A stretch of DNA of 64,000 nucleotides, taken from NCBI RefSeq assembly GCF_019049245.1, contig NZ_JAGMUK010000120.1:35088-99087 (forward strand), in the 5' to 3' direction. Below the pieces are notes generated by a model. It saw only the letters and a program-made list of their open reading frames with translations, searched no databases and was not told the DNA's origin. A program made the translations under genes and the position numbers. Positions 41,991 to 49,880 of this stretch are shown here, in pieces; the stretch's first letter is position 1, and the number at the start of each line of letters is the position of its first letter. The DNA is from Streptomyces sp. AC555_RSS877. GTDB taxonomy: Bacteria; Actinomycetota; Actinomycetes; Streptomycetales; Streptomycetaceae.

Positions 41991-42713
41991 GTGCGTCCGC
42001 CGCAGCGCACAGGGGGCGCGGGCGCCTGGGGAGGGATCACGATGACGACGACGGACACACCGGCGAAGAGGGAGAGAGACAGCGCGGAGGGCGCGGAGGC
42101 CGTACCGCCGGAGTCGTACGGCATCGGAACCCGGCTCTGGAGTCCCCGCGGCCGGCACCGCCGCCCCCGGCCCCGCAAGGTACTGCTCGCGGCGGGCGGC
42201 CTGGCCCTGGCGGCGGGCGCGCTGAACCTCCTACGGCTGACCCCCGATGCGGGCGTCGACGGCCTCGCCACCACGGAGGCCGAGCCCCGCGTGGACCAGG
42301 AGGCCGGCGCGGACCGGGCGACCCATGCCGCCGCCACCGTCGCGGCCGTCGTCCCCGGGGCGAGCCCGTCGGCGACCACCGTGATGGGCGGTCCGAGCGC
42401 GCTGCCCACGCCGGGAGCATCCCTCGCCCCCACCACGGCCGCGGGGTCGTCCCGGCCGACGTCCACGACGACCCCGCAGGCGCCGAACCCGGCCGTCACG
42501 GCAGTACCCAGCACCGCGCCCAGGCCCTCGACGTCCGGCGGCCGGCTCCCGCAGCCCGCCCCGACACCCACGCCGAGCAGGGCCACGACTCCCCCCGCTC
42601 CGCAGCCGGAACAGCCGGAACAGCCGGGCCGGCCGGACCGCACGGACGGGCCCGGCCTGTGCGTGCCGGTCATCGCCGTGTGCGTGGACCCGCTGGCCGC
42701 CCGGCACCGCTGA
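41991..42713 (+). CDS. Membrane-anchored Pro/Thr-rich extracytoplasmic protein
   Basis: 240 aa from GTG 41991, supported by AAAGGAG. A cytoplasmic N-terminus of about 55 residues, one membrane helix (VLLAAGGLALAAGALNLL) and then about 165 residues rich in Ala/Thr/Pro, including PQPEQPEQPG, ending with GLCVPVIAVCVDP where two Cys may pair. The length of the disordered part suggests a wall-spanning stalk. No domain recognised; unknown function. It ends just before the convergent adenylate cyclase gene. Confidence 0.75.
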   Translation: MRPPQRTGGAGAWGGITMTTTDTPAKRERDSAEGAEAVPPESYGIGTRLWSPRGRHRRPRPRKVLLAAGGLALAAGALNLLRLTPDAGVDGLATTEAEPRVDQEAGADRATHAAATVAAVVPGASPSATTVMGGPSALPTPGASLAPTTAAGSSRPTSTTTPQAPNPAVTAVPSTAPRPSTSGGRLPQPAPTPTPSRATTPPAPQPEQPEQPGRPDRTDGPGLCVPVIAVCVDPLAARHR

Positions 42714-42719
42714 GGAGGA

Positions 42720-43880
42720 CTACGGCTGCCCGCTCCGCCGCGTCAGCAGCCACGGTTCGACCACGCCGAGTCCGCGCACGGGGCGCTGCCACATCGGCTG
42801 CAGGGCGAAGCGGTACACCGGCGGCTCCTCGCCCTCCTTCTCGGCGGCCGCCGCGGCCTCGGCCGCCTCCGCCTCGGAGGCCGGCGCGTCGCGGGTGCGG
42901 ATCAGTTCCTCGGCGAAGGCGCTGTCGACGAGGACGGCGTCGCGCGGGGCTATGGACGTCAGCCGGGAGGCGAGGTTGACCGTCGTACCGAAAACATCGC
43001 CCATACGGGTGGTGACCGTGCCGAAGGCGATGCCGACGCGCAGCTCCGGCATGGTCTCGTCGTTCGCCATGGTCTCGATGAGCCGCAGGGCGATCTCGGC
43101 GGCGACGCCCGCGTCGTCCGCCGCGTACAGCACCTCGTCGCCGAGCGTCTTCACCAGCCGCCCGCCGCGCGCGGCGACCAGGTCGGCCGCGGTGGTCTCG
43201 AAGGCCTCGACGAGTTCGCCGAGCTCCTCCTCCTCCATGCGGCGGGTCAGCCGCGTGAATCCGACGAGGTCGGCGAAGCCGACGGCGAGGCGCCGGTCGA
43301 CCATCTCCTCGTCGTCGGCCGTCTGGACGACCCGGCCCGCCGAGGCGGCGAGCTGGCGGCGCCAGACGTAGACGAGGAACTCCTCCAGCTCGGGCAGGAG
43401 CAGTTCGATGATCGGGTACGTCACCTCGGTACGGGTCATGCCGGGCTCGGGCGGCTCGGTCAGCCCTTCCAGGAACGAGTCCATCTGCCACTCCGCCAGC
43501 CGGGCGGTGGTCTGCCCCGTGGAGCGCGCCACCTGCACGGCCATCGCCTCGCTCAGCAGCCCCGCCTCCACCAGACCGGAGAGCCGGCGCAGCGCGAGCA
43601 CGTCGGCCTCCGTGAGCGCCTTGGCCTGCCCGATGTCGGCGAAGCCCATGGCCCGCCAGAAGCGGGTGGCCAGCTCCACCGAGACGCCCGCGCTGCGGGC
43701 CGCCTGGAAGGGGGTGTAGCGCCGCTCGGCGCCCAGGATGAGCTGTTCGATGCGCAGGGCGAGCGGGTCAGCGCCGGACTCGGCGGCTTGGGGGTCCTCC
43801 TGCTCGAGCGAAGCCGGGAGTTGTGGAGGGTCCGCCCGGCCGTCCGCGTCCGCGCCGGAGCCCGTGTCGTCGACGGTCAC
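42720..43880 (-). CDS. cya: Class III adenylate cyclase
   Basis: 386 aa from GTG 43880 (GGAAGG upstream). A C-terminal class III catalytic domain starts near residue 200: VGFADLVGFTRLTRRM (metal-binding Asp), LVKTLGDEVLYAADD, and VNLASRLTSIAPRDAVLVD with the transition-state Arg. The upstream half has a helical region (RRYTPFQAARSAGVSVELATRFWRAMGF) of the adenylate-cyclase regulatory type. It is cytoplasmic, as expected for the Streptomyces enzyme needed for cAMP and spore germination. Residues about 16-32 (PPQLPASLEQEDPQAA) come from a dispersed repeat (see copy 3). Confidence 0.93.
   Translation of the reverse strand: MTVDDTGSGADADGRADPPQLPASLEQEDPQAAESGADPLALRIEQLILGAERRYTPFQAARSAGVSVELATRFWRAMGFADIGQAKALTEADVLALRRLSGLVEAGLLSEAMAVQVARSTGQTTARLAEWQMDSFLEGLTEPPEPGMTRTEVTYPIIELLLPELEEFLVYVWRRQLAASAGRVVQTADDEEMVDRRLAVGFADLVGFTRLTRRMEEEELGELVEAFETTAADLVAARGGRLVKTLGDEVLYAADDAGVAAEIALRLIETMANDETMPELRVGIAFGTVTTRMGDVFGTTVNLASRLTSIAPRDAVLVDSAFAEELIRTRDAPASEAEAAEAAAAAEKEGEEPPVYRFALQPMWQRPVRGLGVVEPWLLTRRSGQP
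43789..43830. repeat. Dispersed GC-rich hairpin repeat, copy 3, inside cya
   Basis: Reads TTGGGGGTCCTCCTGCTCGAG then CGAAGCCGGGAGTTGTGGAGGG on the plus strand, matching in order the 33-kb copy with several substitutions. It is translated in the N-terminal part of the adenylate cyclase. Confidence 0.65.
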
Positions 43881-44102
43881 GCCTGCTGCCTTCCGATCTG
43901 CCGCGGTCAGTTCTCGACCGGCCTTCACTTTACGGCAGGTGTGCGGTAGCTCACTCCTTCGCTCCGCCAGGTGGAGCCGGGGAGACCGGGGAGAGAGGAG
44001 GGTGGTTCGTGTCGGGGGCGGCCGCGGGCCGGGTGCGGCCGGCCTCGCCCCTGCGGCGCAGCCGCAGCTCGCCACGGCCTCGCGCCCCCGTGGGCGTACG
44101 GC
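43881..44102. other. Gap between birA and cya
   Basis: 222 bp upstream of cya and downstream of birA on the same strand. No gene or clear hairpin is seen; it should contain the cya promoter. Confidence 0.5.
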
Positions 44103-44963
44103 TCACGCGGGTCGCAGGTGCACGATGTCGCCCGCTCCCACCGGCTCCTGTACGCCCTCTTCCGTGGCGATCACCAGGCGTCCGTCCCCGTCCACCGCCA
44201 CCGCCTCGCCGACGACCGACCGATCCCCGGGCAGCTGCGCCCGCACCGTCCGCCCGAGCGTGGCGCACCCCGCCACGTACGCCTCCTGCAGCCGGCTCGT
44301 CATCGGGTCGCCTCCGGCCGCCCGCCAGCGCCCGTACCAGTCCTCCAGGGACCGCAGTACACCCCGCAGCAGCGGGTCGCGGTCCGTGCTCACGGCCCCG
44401 GCCAGCGCCAGCGACCCGGCCTGCGGCACCGGCAGCTCGTCCGCGCGGAGGGTGACGTTGATGCCGACGCCGACGACCACCCCGTCGTTCCCGGCCCGCT
44501 CGGCGAGGATGCCGCCGGCCTTGCGTTCCTCTCCCGCCACGGTCACCAAAAGGTCGTTCGGCCACTTGAGTGCCGTGTCGACGCCCGCCACCCGCGACAG
44601 GCCCGTCGCCACCGCGACGCCGGTGAGCAGCGGCAGCCAGCCCCAGCGGGCCACCGGGACCTCGGTCGGTCTCAGCAGGACGGAGAAGAAGAGGCCCGAA
44701 CGGGCCGGCGCGGTCCACTGCCGGTCGAGGCGGCCCCGCCCGGCGGTCTGCTCCTCGGCGACGAGGACCGCGCCCTCGGCCGCCTTGCCGGAGTCGGCCA
44801 GCGCCACCAGGTCGTGGTTGGTGGATCCGGTGAGCTGCACGACCTCGATGCCGGACCACAGACCGCCGTCCCGCACCAGGGCCCTGCGCAACGCGGCACC
44901 GTTGAGCGGCGGGCGGTCCAGGTCGGACCAGCGGCTGTCGTCTGAGGCATCTCGCGGCGTCAT
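44103..44963 (-). CDS. birA: Biotin--[acetyl-CoA-carboxylase] ligase
   Basis: 286 aa from ATG 44963. Attaches biotin via biotinyl-AMP to the BCCP lysine of acyl-CoA carboxylases (for example the alpha subunit encoded at 49881). The catalytic GRGRLDRQW motif is near residue 76 and the central-domain KWPNDLLV near 135; GGILAERAG and GVGINVTL follow. No N-terminal DNA-binding domain, so it is a ligase only and not a repressor. Divergent from pccB, which fits its job. Confidence 0.94.
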   Translation of the reverse strand: MTPRDASDDSRWSDLDRPPLNGAALRRALVRDGGLWSGIEVVQLTGSTNHDLVALADSGKAAEGAVLVAEEQTAGRGRLDRQWTAPARSGLFFSVLLRPTEVPVARWGWLPLLTGVAVATGLSRVAGVDTALKWPNDLLVTVAGEERKAGGILAERAGNDGVVVGVGINVTLRADELPVPQAGSLALAGAVSTDRDPLLRGVLRSLEDWYGRWRAAGGDPMTSRLQEAYVAGCATLGRTVRAQLPGDRSVVGEAVAVDGDGRLVIATEEGVQEPVGAGDIVHLRPA

Positions 44964-44976
44964 GCAACCCACCCTA

Positions 44977-44991
44977 GGTGTGGTAAACACC
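44977..44991. promoter_or_regulatory. Inverted repeat in the birA-pccB divergent promoter region
   Basis: GGTGT-N5-ACACC. A TACTCT at 45018-45023 could be the -10 of pccB. A single short palindrome; the binding protein is unknown. Confidence 0.35.
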
Positions 44992-45073
44992 GCACTGCTG
45001 ATCCCTGGGCACCCCACTACTCTACGGATGAGTAACCGTCCCCCCTTTTGAGCAGGCAGGGAGCCCTATCCCG

Positions 45074-46684
45074 ATGTCCGAGCCGGAAGAGCGTCACGAG
45101 ATCCCAGGGATCGACATTCACACCACCGCGGGCAAGCTCGCGGACCTCCAGCGACGCATCGAGGAAGCGACGCACGCCGGCTCCGCACGCGCCGTCGAAA
45201 AGCAGCACGCCAAGGGCAAGTTGACCGCCCGTGAGCGGATCGGGCTCCTGCTCGACGAGGACTCCTTCGTGGAGCTCGACGAGTTCGCCCGGCACCGCTC
45301 CACCAACTTCGGCCTGGACCAGAACCGCCCCTACGGCGACGGCGTGGTCACCGGTTACGGAACGGTCGACGGCCGCCCCGTCGCCGTGTTCTCCCAGGAC
45401 TTCACCGTGTTCGGCGGCGCGCTCGGCGAGGTCTACGGCCAGAAGATCGTCAAGGTGATGGACTTCGCGCTGAAGACCGGCTGCCCGGTCATCGGCATCA
45501 ACGACTCCGGCGGCGCCCGCATCCAGGAAGGCGTCGCCTCCCTCGGCGCGTACGGCGAGATCTTCCGCCGCAACACCCACGCCTCGGGTGTGATCCCGCA
45601 GATCAGCCTGGTCGTCGGCCCGTGCGCGGGGGGCGCGGTCTACTCGCCGGCGATCACCGACTTCACCGTCATGGTCGACCAGACCTCGCACATGTTCATC
45701 ACCGGCCCGGACGTCATCAAGACGGTCACCGGCGAGGACGTCGGCATGGAGGAGCTGGGCGGCGCCCGCACCCACAACTCCGCCTCCGGCGTGGCCCATC
45801 ACATGGCCGGGGACGAGAAGGACGCCATCGAGTACGTCAAGCAGCTGCTGTCGTACCTGCCGTCGAACAACCTCAGCGAGGCCCCGGCCTTCCCTGAGGA
45901 GGCGGACCTCGCCCTCACCGACGAGGACCGCGAGCTGGACACGATCGTGCCGGACAGCGCGAACCAGCCGTACGACATGCACACGGTGATCGAACACGTC
46001 CTGGACGACGCCGAGTTCTTCGAGACGCAGCCGCTGTTCGCCCCGAACATCCTGACCGGCTTCGGGCGGGTCGAGGGCAGTCCCGTCGGCATCGTCGCCA
46101 ACCAGCCGATGCAGTACGCCGGCTGCCTCGACATCAAGGCCAGCGAGAAGGCCGCCCGCTTCGTGCGGACCTGCGACGCCTTCAACGTCCCGGTGATCAC
46201 CTTCGTGGACGTGCCCGGCTTCCTGCCCGGCGTCGACCAGGAGCACGACGGCATCATCCGCCGCGGCGCCAAGCTGATCTACGCGTACGCGGAGGCCACG
46301 GTCCCGCTGATCACGGTGATCACGCGCAAGGCCTTCGGCGGCGCCTACGACGTCATGGGCTCCAAGCACCTCGGGGCGGACCTCAACCTCGCCTGGCCGA
46401 CCGCCCAGATCGCCGTGATGGGCGCCCAGGGCGCGGTCAACATCCTGCACCGCCGGACCATCGCCGAGGCGGAGACCGCCGGGGACCTGGAGGCCACCCG
46501 CGCCCGGCTCATCCAGGAGTACGAGGACGCCCTCCTCAACCCCTACATCGCGGCCGAGCGCGGCTACATCGACGCCGTGATCATGCCGTCCGAAACCCGC
46601 CGGCACGTCGTCCGCGGCCTGCGTCAGCTGCGTACCAAGCGGGAATCCCTGCCCCCGAAGAAGCACGGCAACATCCCCCTCTAG
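45074..46684 (+). CDS. pccB: Acyl-CoA (propionyl-CoA) carboxylase carboxyltransferase beta subunit
   Basis: 536 aa. Two crotonase-like halves carry the carboxyltransferase: GGARIQEGVASLGAYGEIFRRN and GPCAGGAVYSPAITDFTVMVDQTSHMFITGP in the first, FVDVPGFLPGVDQEHDGIIRRGAKLIYAYAEATVPLITVITRKAFGGAYDVMGSK in the second. It transfers carboxyl from biotin to propionyl- or acetyl-CoA, giving methylmalonyl- or malonyl-CoA for fatty acid and polyketide synthesis. Forms a complex with the small epsilon subunit next door and the biotinylated alpha subunit at 49881. Confidence 0.95.
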   Translation: MSEPEERHEIPGIDIHTTAGKLADLQRRIEEATHAGSARAVEKQHAKGKLTARERIGLLLDEDSFVELDEFARHRSTNFGLDQNRPYGDGVVTGYGTVDGRPVAVFSQDFTVFGGALGEVYGQKIVKVMDFALKTGCPVIGINDSGGARIQEGVASLGAYGEIFRRNTHASGVIPQISLVVGPCAGGAVYSPAITDFTVMVDQTSHMFITGPDVIKTVTGEDVGMEELGGARTHNSASGVAHHMAGDEKDAIEYVKQLLSYLPSNNLSEAPAFPEEADLALTDEDRELDTIVPDSANQPYDMHTVIEHVLDDAEFFETQPLFAPNILTGFGRVEGSPVGIVANQPMQYAGCLDIKASEKAARFVRTCDAFNVPVITFVDVPGFLPGVDQEHDGIIRRGAKLIYAYAEATVPLITVITRKAFGGAYDVMGSKHLGADLNLAWPTAQIAVMGAQGAVNILHRRTIAEAETAGDLEATRARLIQEYEDALLNPYIAAERGYIDAVIMPSETRRHVVRGLRQLRTKRESLPPKKHGNIPL

Positions 46685-46692
46685 GAGCCGCC

Positions 46693-46902
46693 ATGACGAT
46701 CAAGGTCGTACGGGGCAACCCCACCCCCGAGGAGCTGGCCGCCGCTCTGGCGGTGGTCCGCGCCCGCGCCGCGGCGGCAGCGGAAGCCCCGCCCGGCGCA
46801 CCCACCCCGCGGGACGCCTGGTCGGACCCGTCCCGCATCGCGGCACACCGGCTCCCGGAGCCGGGGCCCACGGCATGGAGCCGCACCTACTGGCCGGGCT
46901 GA
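46693..46902 (+). CDS. pccE: Acyl-CoA carboxylase epsilon subunit
   Basis: 69 aa, 8 bases after pccB. Typical of the small actinobacterial epsilon subunit: it opens TIKVVRGNPTPEELAAALAVV and ends with a Trp-rich tail (AWSRTYWPG). The protein stabilises and activates the alpha-beta complex. Operon with pccB. An inverted repeat (CGCGGGG-AA-CCCCGCG, 46921-46936) after its stop may end the transcript. Confidence 0.92.
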   Translation: MTIKVVRGNPTPEELAAALAVVRARAAAAAEAPPGAPTPRDAWSDPSRIAAHRLPEPGPTAWSRTYWPG

Positions 46903-46920
46903 GGCATACGCCCTGAGCGG

Positions 46921-46936
46921 CGCGGGGAACCCCGCG
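46921..46936. terminator. Possible terminator between pccE and the SGNH hydrolase gene
   Basis: CGCGGGG / CCCCGCG arms around AA, between two convergent stops. Confidence 0.5.
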
Positions 46937-46963
46937 GCGGGCCCTTCGCCCCCGCATCCGCCG

Positions 46964-48088
46964 CTACAGACAGCGCGCGACGGCTTCGGCCATCACCGCG
47001 TACCCCTGGTCATCGGGGTGCAGGTGATCGCCGGAGTCGTAGGCGGGCCGCAGCCGGTCCGGATCCGCCGGATCGGCCAGGGCACGCCGCAGATCCACCA
47101 CCGCGTCGTACTCCCCCGCGCACCGGATCCACTCGTCGACCTCGTGGCTCACCTTGGCCGCGTGCTCGCCCCAGTGGTCCGACCCGGCGAACGGCAGCAG
47201 GGTGCAGCCGATCACCCGAAGTCCTCGCCGCTTCGCCTGCCGTATCAGCTCCCGGTGCCCGGCGACGACGTCCTCCGCCTCCACCACCGGCGCCGGCCGG
47301 TACGTCGGCTGTTCGTCGGTCTCGCTGAACCCGATGTCGTTCAGTCCGATGAGCACGGCCAGCGTGTCCACTCCCGCGAGCTCCAGCACATCGCGCCGCA
47401 GCCGGTTGACGCCCTTCTCCCCGTACCACGCGCTGTCGTTGAGCAGCAGGTTCCCGCCGATCCCGGCGTTCAGGACCGGCCGCCCCGTACGCTCCGCCAG
47501 CGCGTTTGACCAGCGGCGGTCGGCGCCGGGGGTCGATCCGAAGCCGTCGGTGATCGAGTCGCCGAACAGGGCGATGCCGTCGGTGCGGCCGGCGTCGGTC
47601 TCGACGGCGGACAGGAAGTACCAGGACTCGGTCGTCGCGTCGAACCCGTCGCCGTCCACGTCCGTGAGCAGGTCCCCCTCGCCCCGGTAGCTGGTCGTGA
47701 AGGCCTGGGCGTGGAAGGTCGCGGGTCCGGTCGTGGTGTCGAAGTACAGGGTGACCGCCACCGTGTCCCCGGCCGCCACCGCGAGTTCGGCGGCGTCGCT
47801 GACGGCGTCCCCGCGCGCCGGAAGCGTCACGTCGTACGCCCCCTGGAACGTGAGCCGCGTCGGTGAGTCCACCGCGGCCCCGGCGACCGTACGGCCGGTC
47901 GTGGCGCCGGCCACCCGCAGTGCCGACGTGCCGTACGCGTTCGAGAGCCGGATCCGGAGCCGGCCGCCGCCCGCGGTGAGCCGGACGACCTGACGGACCG
48001 ACTGGCGCCAGAAGCCCTCCCGGGACCAGTTGGGTGTGAAGCCTTCGGCGGGCAGCTGGGGTGACGCGGCCCAGGCAGCTGTGAACAT
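46964..48088 (-). CDS. SGNH/GDSL-family hydrolase
   Basis: 374 aa from ATG 48088 (GGAGGGC upstream). Block I GDSITDG holds the nucleophilic Ser near residue 178, block II is NAGIGGNLLL, block III IGLNDIG and block V DHLHPDDQGY (Asp-His). The first 140 residues form a beta-rich domain. There is no signal peptide in this reading, so it should be intracellular unless the start is further upstream. Likely esterase or lipase. A 21-bp palindrome stands 26 bp ahead of the start. Confidence 0.91.
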   Translation of the reverse strand: MFTAAWAASPQLPAEGFTPNWSREGFWRQSVRQVVRLTAGGGRLRIRLSNAYGTSALRVAGATTGRTVAGAAVDSPTRLTFQGAYDVTLPARGDAVSDAAELAVAAGDTVAVTLYFDTTTGPATFHAQAFTTSYRGEGDLLTDVDGDGFDATTESWYFLSAVETDAGRTDGIALFGDSITDGFGSTPGADRRWSNALAERTGRPVLNAGIGGNLLLNDSAWYGEKGVNRLRRDVLELAGVDTLAVLIGLNDIGFSETDEQPTYRPAPVVEAEDVVAGHRELIRQAKRRGLRVIGCTLLPFAGSDHWGEHAAKVSHEVDEWIRCAGEYDAVVDLRRALADPADPDRLRPAYDSGDHLHPDDQGYAVMAEAVARCL

Positions 48089-48113
48089 GACTCGCCCTCC
48101 AAACGGGACTGAA

Positions 48114-48134
48114 GTTCCTTTAGATTAACGGAAC
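48114..48134. promoter_or_regulatory. Operator-like palindrome upstream of the SGNH hydrolase gene
   Basis: GTTCCTTTA-GAT-TAACGGAAC: two 9-bp arms with 8 matches around a 3-base centre, in the divergent gap to the MmpB-like gene. Confidence 0.5.
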
Positions 48135-48215
48135 AGCAGACCCTTTTGTTGCGCGGGCCGAAGTTGAGTACGCGTACTCAGGCGCCCTCCACGCAACCCC
48201 CGCACGCTGGAAGAC

Positions 48216-48344
48216 ATGCTGTGGTCCGACCCCGACAACGAGCCGCCGAAGGAACTGCGCGACACGCAGGAGATGCTTCGGCGGCTGGGCGTTCTCATAG
48301 CGCTGGCCATGGTGCTGGCGATGATCGTGCTCGGGGTGAGGTGA
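48216..48344 (+). CDS. mmpB: 42-residue membrane protein, probable MmpB
   Basis: 42 aa: MLWSDPDNEPPKELRDTQEM followed by LRRLGVLIALAMVLAMIVLGVR. One transmembrane helix at the C-terminus after a charged, Pro-containing N-terminus. A CTGGAAG ribosome site stands just ahead. Length and sequence match what I remember of the Streptomyces 'morphogenic membrane protein MmpB'; I could not confirm the name. It lies 34 bases before maf, so the two may be cotranscribed. Confidence 0.65.
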   Translation: MLWSDPDNEPPKELRDTQEMLRRLGVLIALAMVLAMIVLGVR

Positions 48345-48378
48345 GAACCCCGGGGCGGGCCGCCGATACCCTGGCCGC

Positions 48379-48999
48379 ATGACTGATCAGCCGCGCCGCC
48401 GACTCGTCCTCGCCTCCCAGTCCCCCGCCCGGCTCGGCCTGTTGCGGCAGGCCGGACTCGACCCCGAGGTGATCGTGAGCGGCGTCGACGAGGACGCCGT
48501 GAGCGCGCCGACCCCCGCCGAGCTGGCCCTCGCCCTCGCCCAGGCGAAGGCATCCGTGGTGGCGGCGAAGCCCGAGGTCAAGGGCGCCCTGGTGATCGGC
48601 TGCGACTCGGTGCTCGACCTGGACGGCGAGGCCCTGGGCAAGCCGGCCGACGCCGAGGAGGCCACCGCCCGCTGGAAGGCGATGCGCGGACGGGCCGGGA
48701 CGCTCCAGACGGGCCACTGCGTCCACGACACCGCCACCGGGCGCCACGCCTCGGCCGTCGCCTCCACCGTCGTCCACTTCGGCGACCCCACCGACGAGGA
48801 GATCGCCTCGTACGTCGCCTCGGGCGAGCCCCTTTACGTCGCCGGGGCGTTCACCCTCGACGGCCGCTCGGCCCCGTTCATCGACGGCATCGACGGCGAC
48901 CACGGCAACGTGATCGGCATCAGCCTGCCGCTCCTGCGGCGACTGCTGGCCGAACTGGGCGTCGGCATCACCGAGTTGTGGACGCCCGGGGAGAAGTGA
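48379..48999 (+). CDS. maf: Maf family nucleoside triphosphate pyrophosphatase
   Basis: 206 aa. Opens RLVLASQSPARLGLLRQAGL, the conserved Maf phosphate-binding motif S-x-S-P-R. KxxxVxxAKPEVKGALVIGCDSVLDLDGEALGKP with the metal-binding Asp follows, then GEPLYVAGAFTLDGRSAPFIDGIDGDHGNVIGISLP. Hydrolyses non-canonical dTTP/UTP-type nucleotides or modified NTPs; Maf proteins are often linked to septum arrest. Located with carboxylase genes in Streptomyces. Confidence 0.95.
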   Translation: MTDQPRRRLVLASQSPARLGLLRQAGLDPEVIVSGVDEDAVSAPTPAELALALAQAKASVVAAKPEVKGALVIGCDSVLDLDGEALGKPADAEEATARWKAMRGRAGTLQTGHCVHDTATGRHASAVASTVVHFGDPTDEEIASYVASGEPLYVAGAFTLDGRSAPFIDGIDGDHGNVIGISLPLLRRLLAELGVGITELWTPGEK

Positions 49000-49012
49000 C
49001 CGGCCGCAGCGG

Positions 49013-49534
49013 TCAGGACGTGCTGGGCGTCGGCGGGGCGAGCGACGAGCCGTCGCCGCCCTTCGGGCCGCCCTGCGTCACGTCGGCGGGCTCGGGCTCC
49101 GGCCGGCCCTGAAGGTCGTACGTCATCAGCAGCAACACGATGAGCGCGAGCACCACCATCATGAACAGGAACGCGTGCCAGCCCATCAGTCCCCAGGAGA
49201 ACGCGCCCAGCAGCCCGTGCACCACGGCCGCGCTGACCAGCAGGACACGCCCGAGGCCCACCGGCGGGCGGTCGCGGAGGGCGACCAGGAGCGCGACCAG
49301 GCCGCACAGGACGAAGTAGAGACCGAAGACGAAGCCGCTGACCTTGGACGACGTGGACATCACGTCCGGGTCGAGGCCGGCCAGGGACATCTGCTGGTTG
49401 TCGACGACCGTCCCCAGGAGCCAGTTCAGCGCGACGACGCCGAGCGCCTCGACGAAGAGCACGACCGCCACGATCCACGCCACCGGTCTGCGCACCACCG
49501 GTCCCCACCCACTTCCGAGCTTTCCGAACACCAC
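49013..49534 (-). CDS. Four-helix membrane protein, unknown function
   Basis: 173 aa. Four hydrophobic segments (PVAWIVAVVLFVEALGVVALNWLL, VSGFVFGLYFVLCGLVALLVAL, VLLVSAAVVHGLLGAFSWGLM, AFLFMMVVLALIVLLLMTY) and a Pro/Gly-rich cytoplasmic tail. It ends 14 bases after maf in the opposite direction and is divergent from accA2. No family name recognised; it is regularly found here in Streptomyces as far as I recall. Confidence 0.78.
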   Translation of the reverse strand: MVFGKLGSGWGPVVRRPVAWIVAVVLFVEALGVVALNWLLGTVVDNQQMSLAGLDPDVMSTSSKVSGFVFGLYFVLCGLVALLVALRDRPPVGLGRVLLVSAAVVHGLLGAFSWGLMGWHAFLFMMVVLALIVLLLMTYDLQGRPEPEPADVTQGGPKGGDGSSLAPPTPSTS

Positions 49535-49880
49535 CCGAGCAAGGCTGCTGTTACCCCAAGTACGTTCGGGGCGTGCTGAACGCTACTCACCGGTACACCC
49601 ACGGACAAGAGTTCCGCCGCGGGCAAAGAATCATTGGGCCATTCGTAGGGACTCCACAAAGAAACCCTGTGGCCCGCAGCACGCTCTCATAGAGACCTTG
49701 ACCACAAAGGAAGGCTAGGGTTTCGACAGGAGTCCGGCGTACCCAGGTGCGACAAGGGATTTCGCGGTCGAGCTGGCCTCACATCACGCTCCGTGTGGGC
49801 AAGCTCACCAGTGGGGACGGGTCGAAGTGTCGTGTCGGCAGTCCCTAAACTCGGCTTGTTTCAAGGAGGGAGCCTCAATC
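49535..49880. other. 346-bp upstream region of accA2
   Basis: No gene seen. It is less GC-rich than its surroundings (AAAGAATCATTGGG, CCACAAAGAAACC, CCACAAAGGAAGG), with a TTGACC at 49698. This is a long leader for a single gene, so it may hold control elements, but I can name none. Confidence 0.4.
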
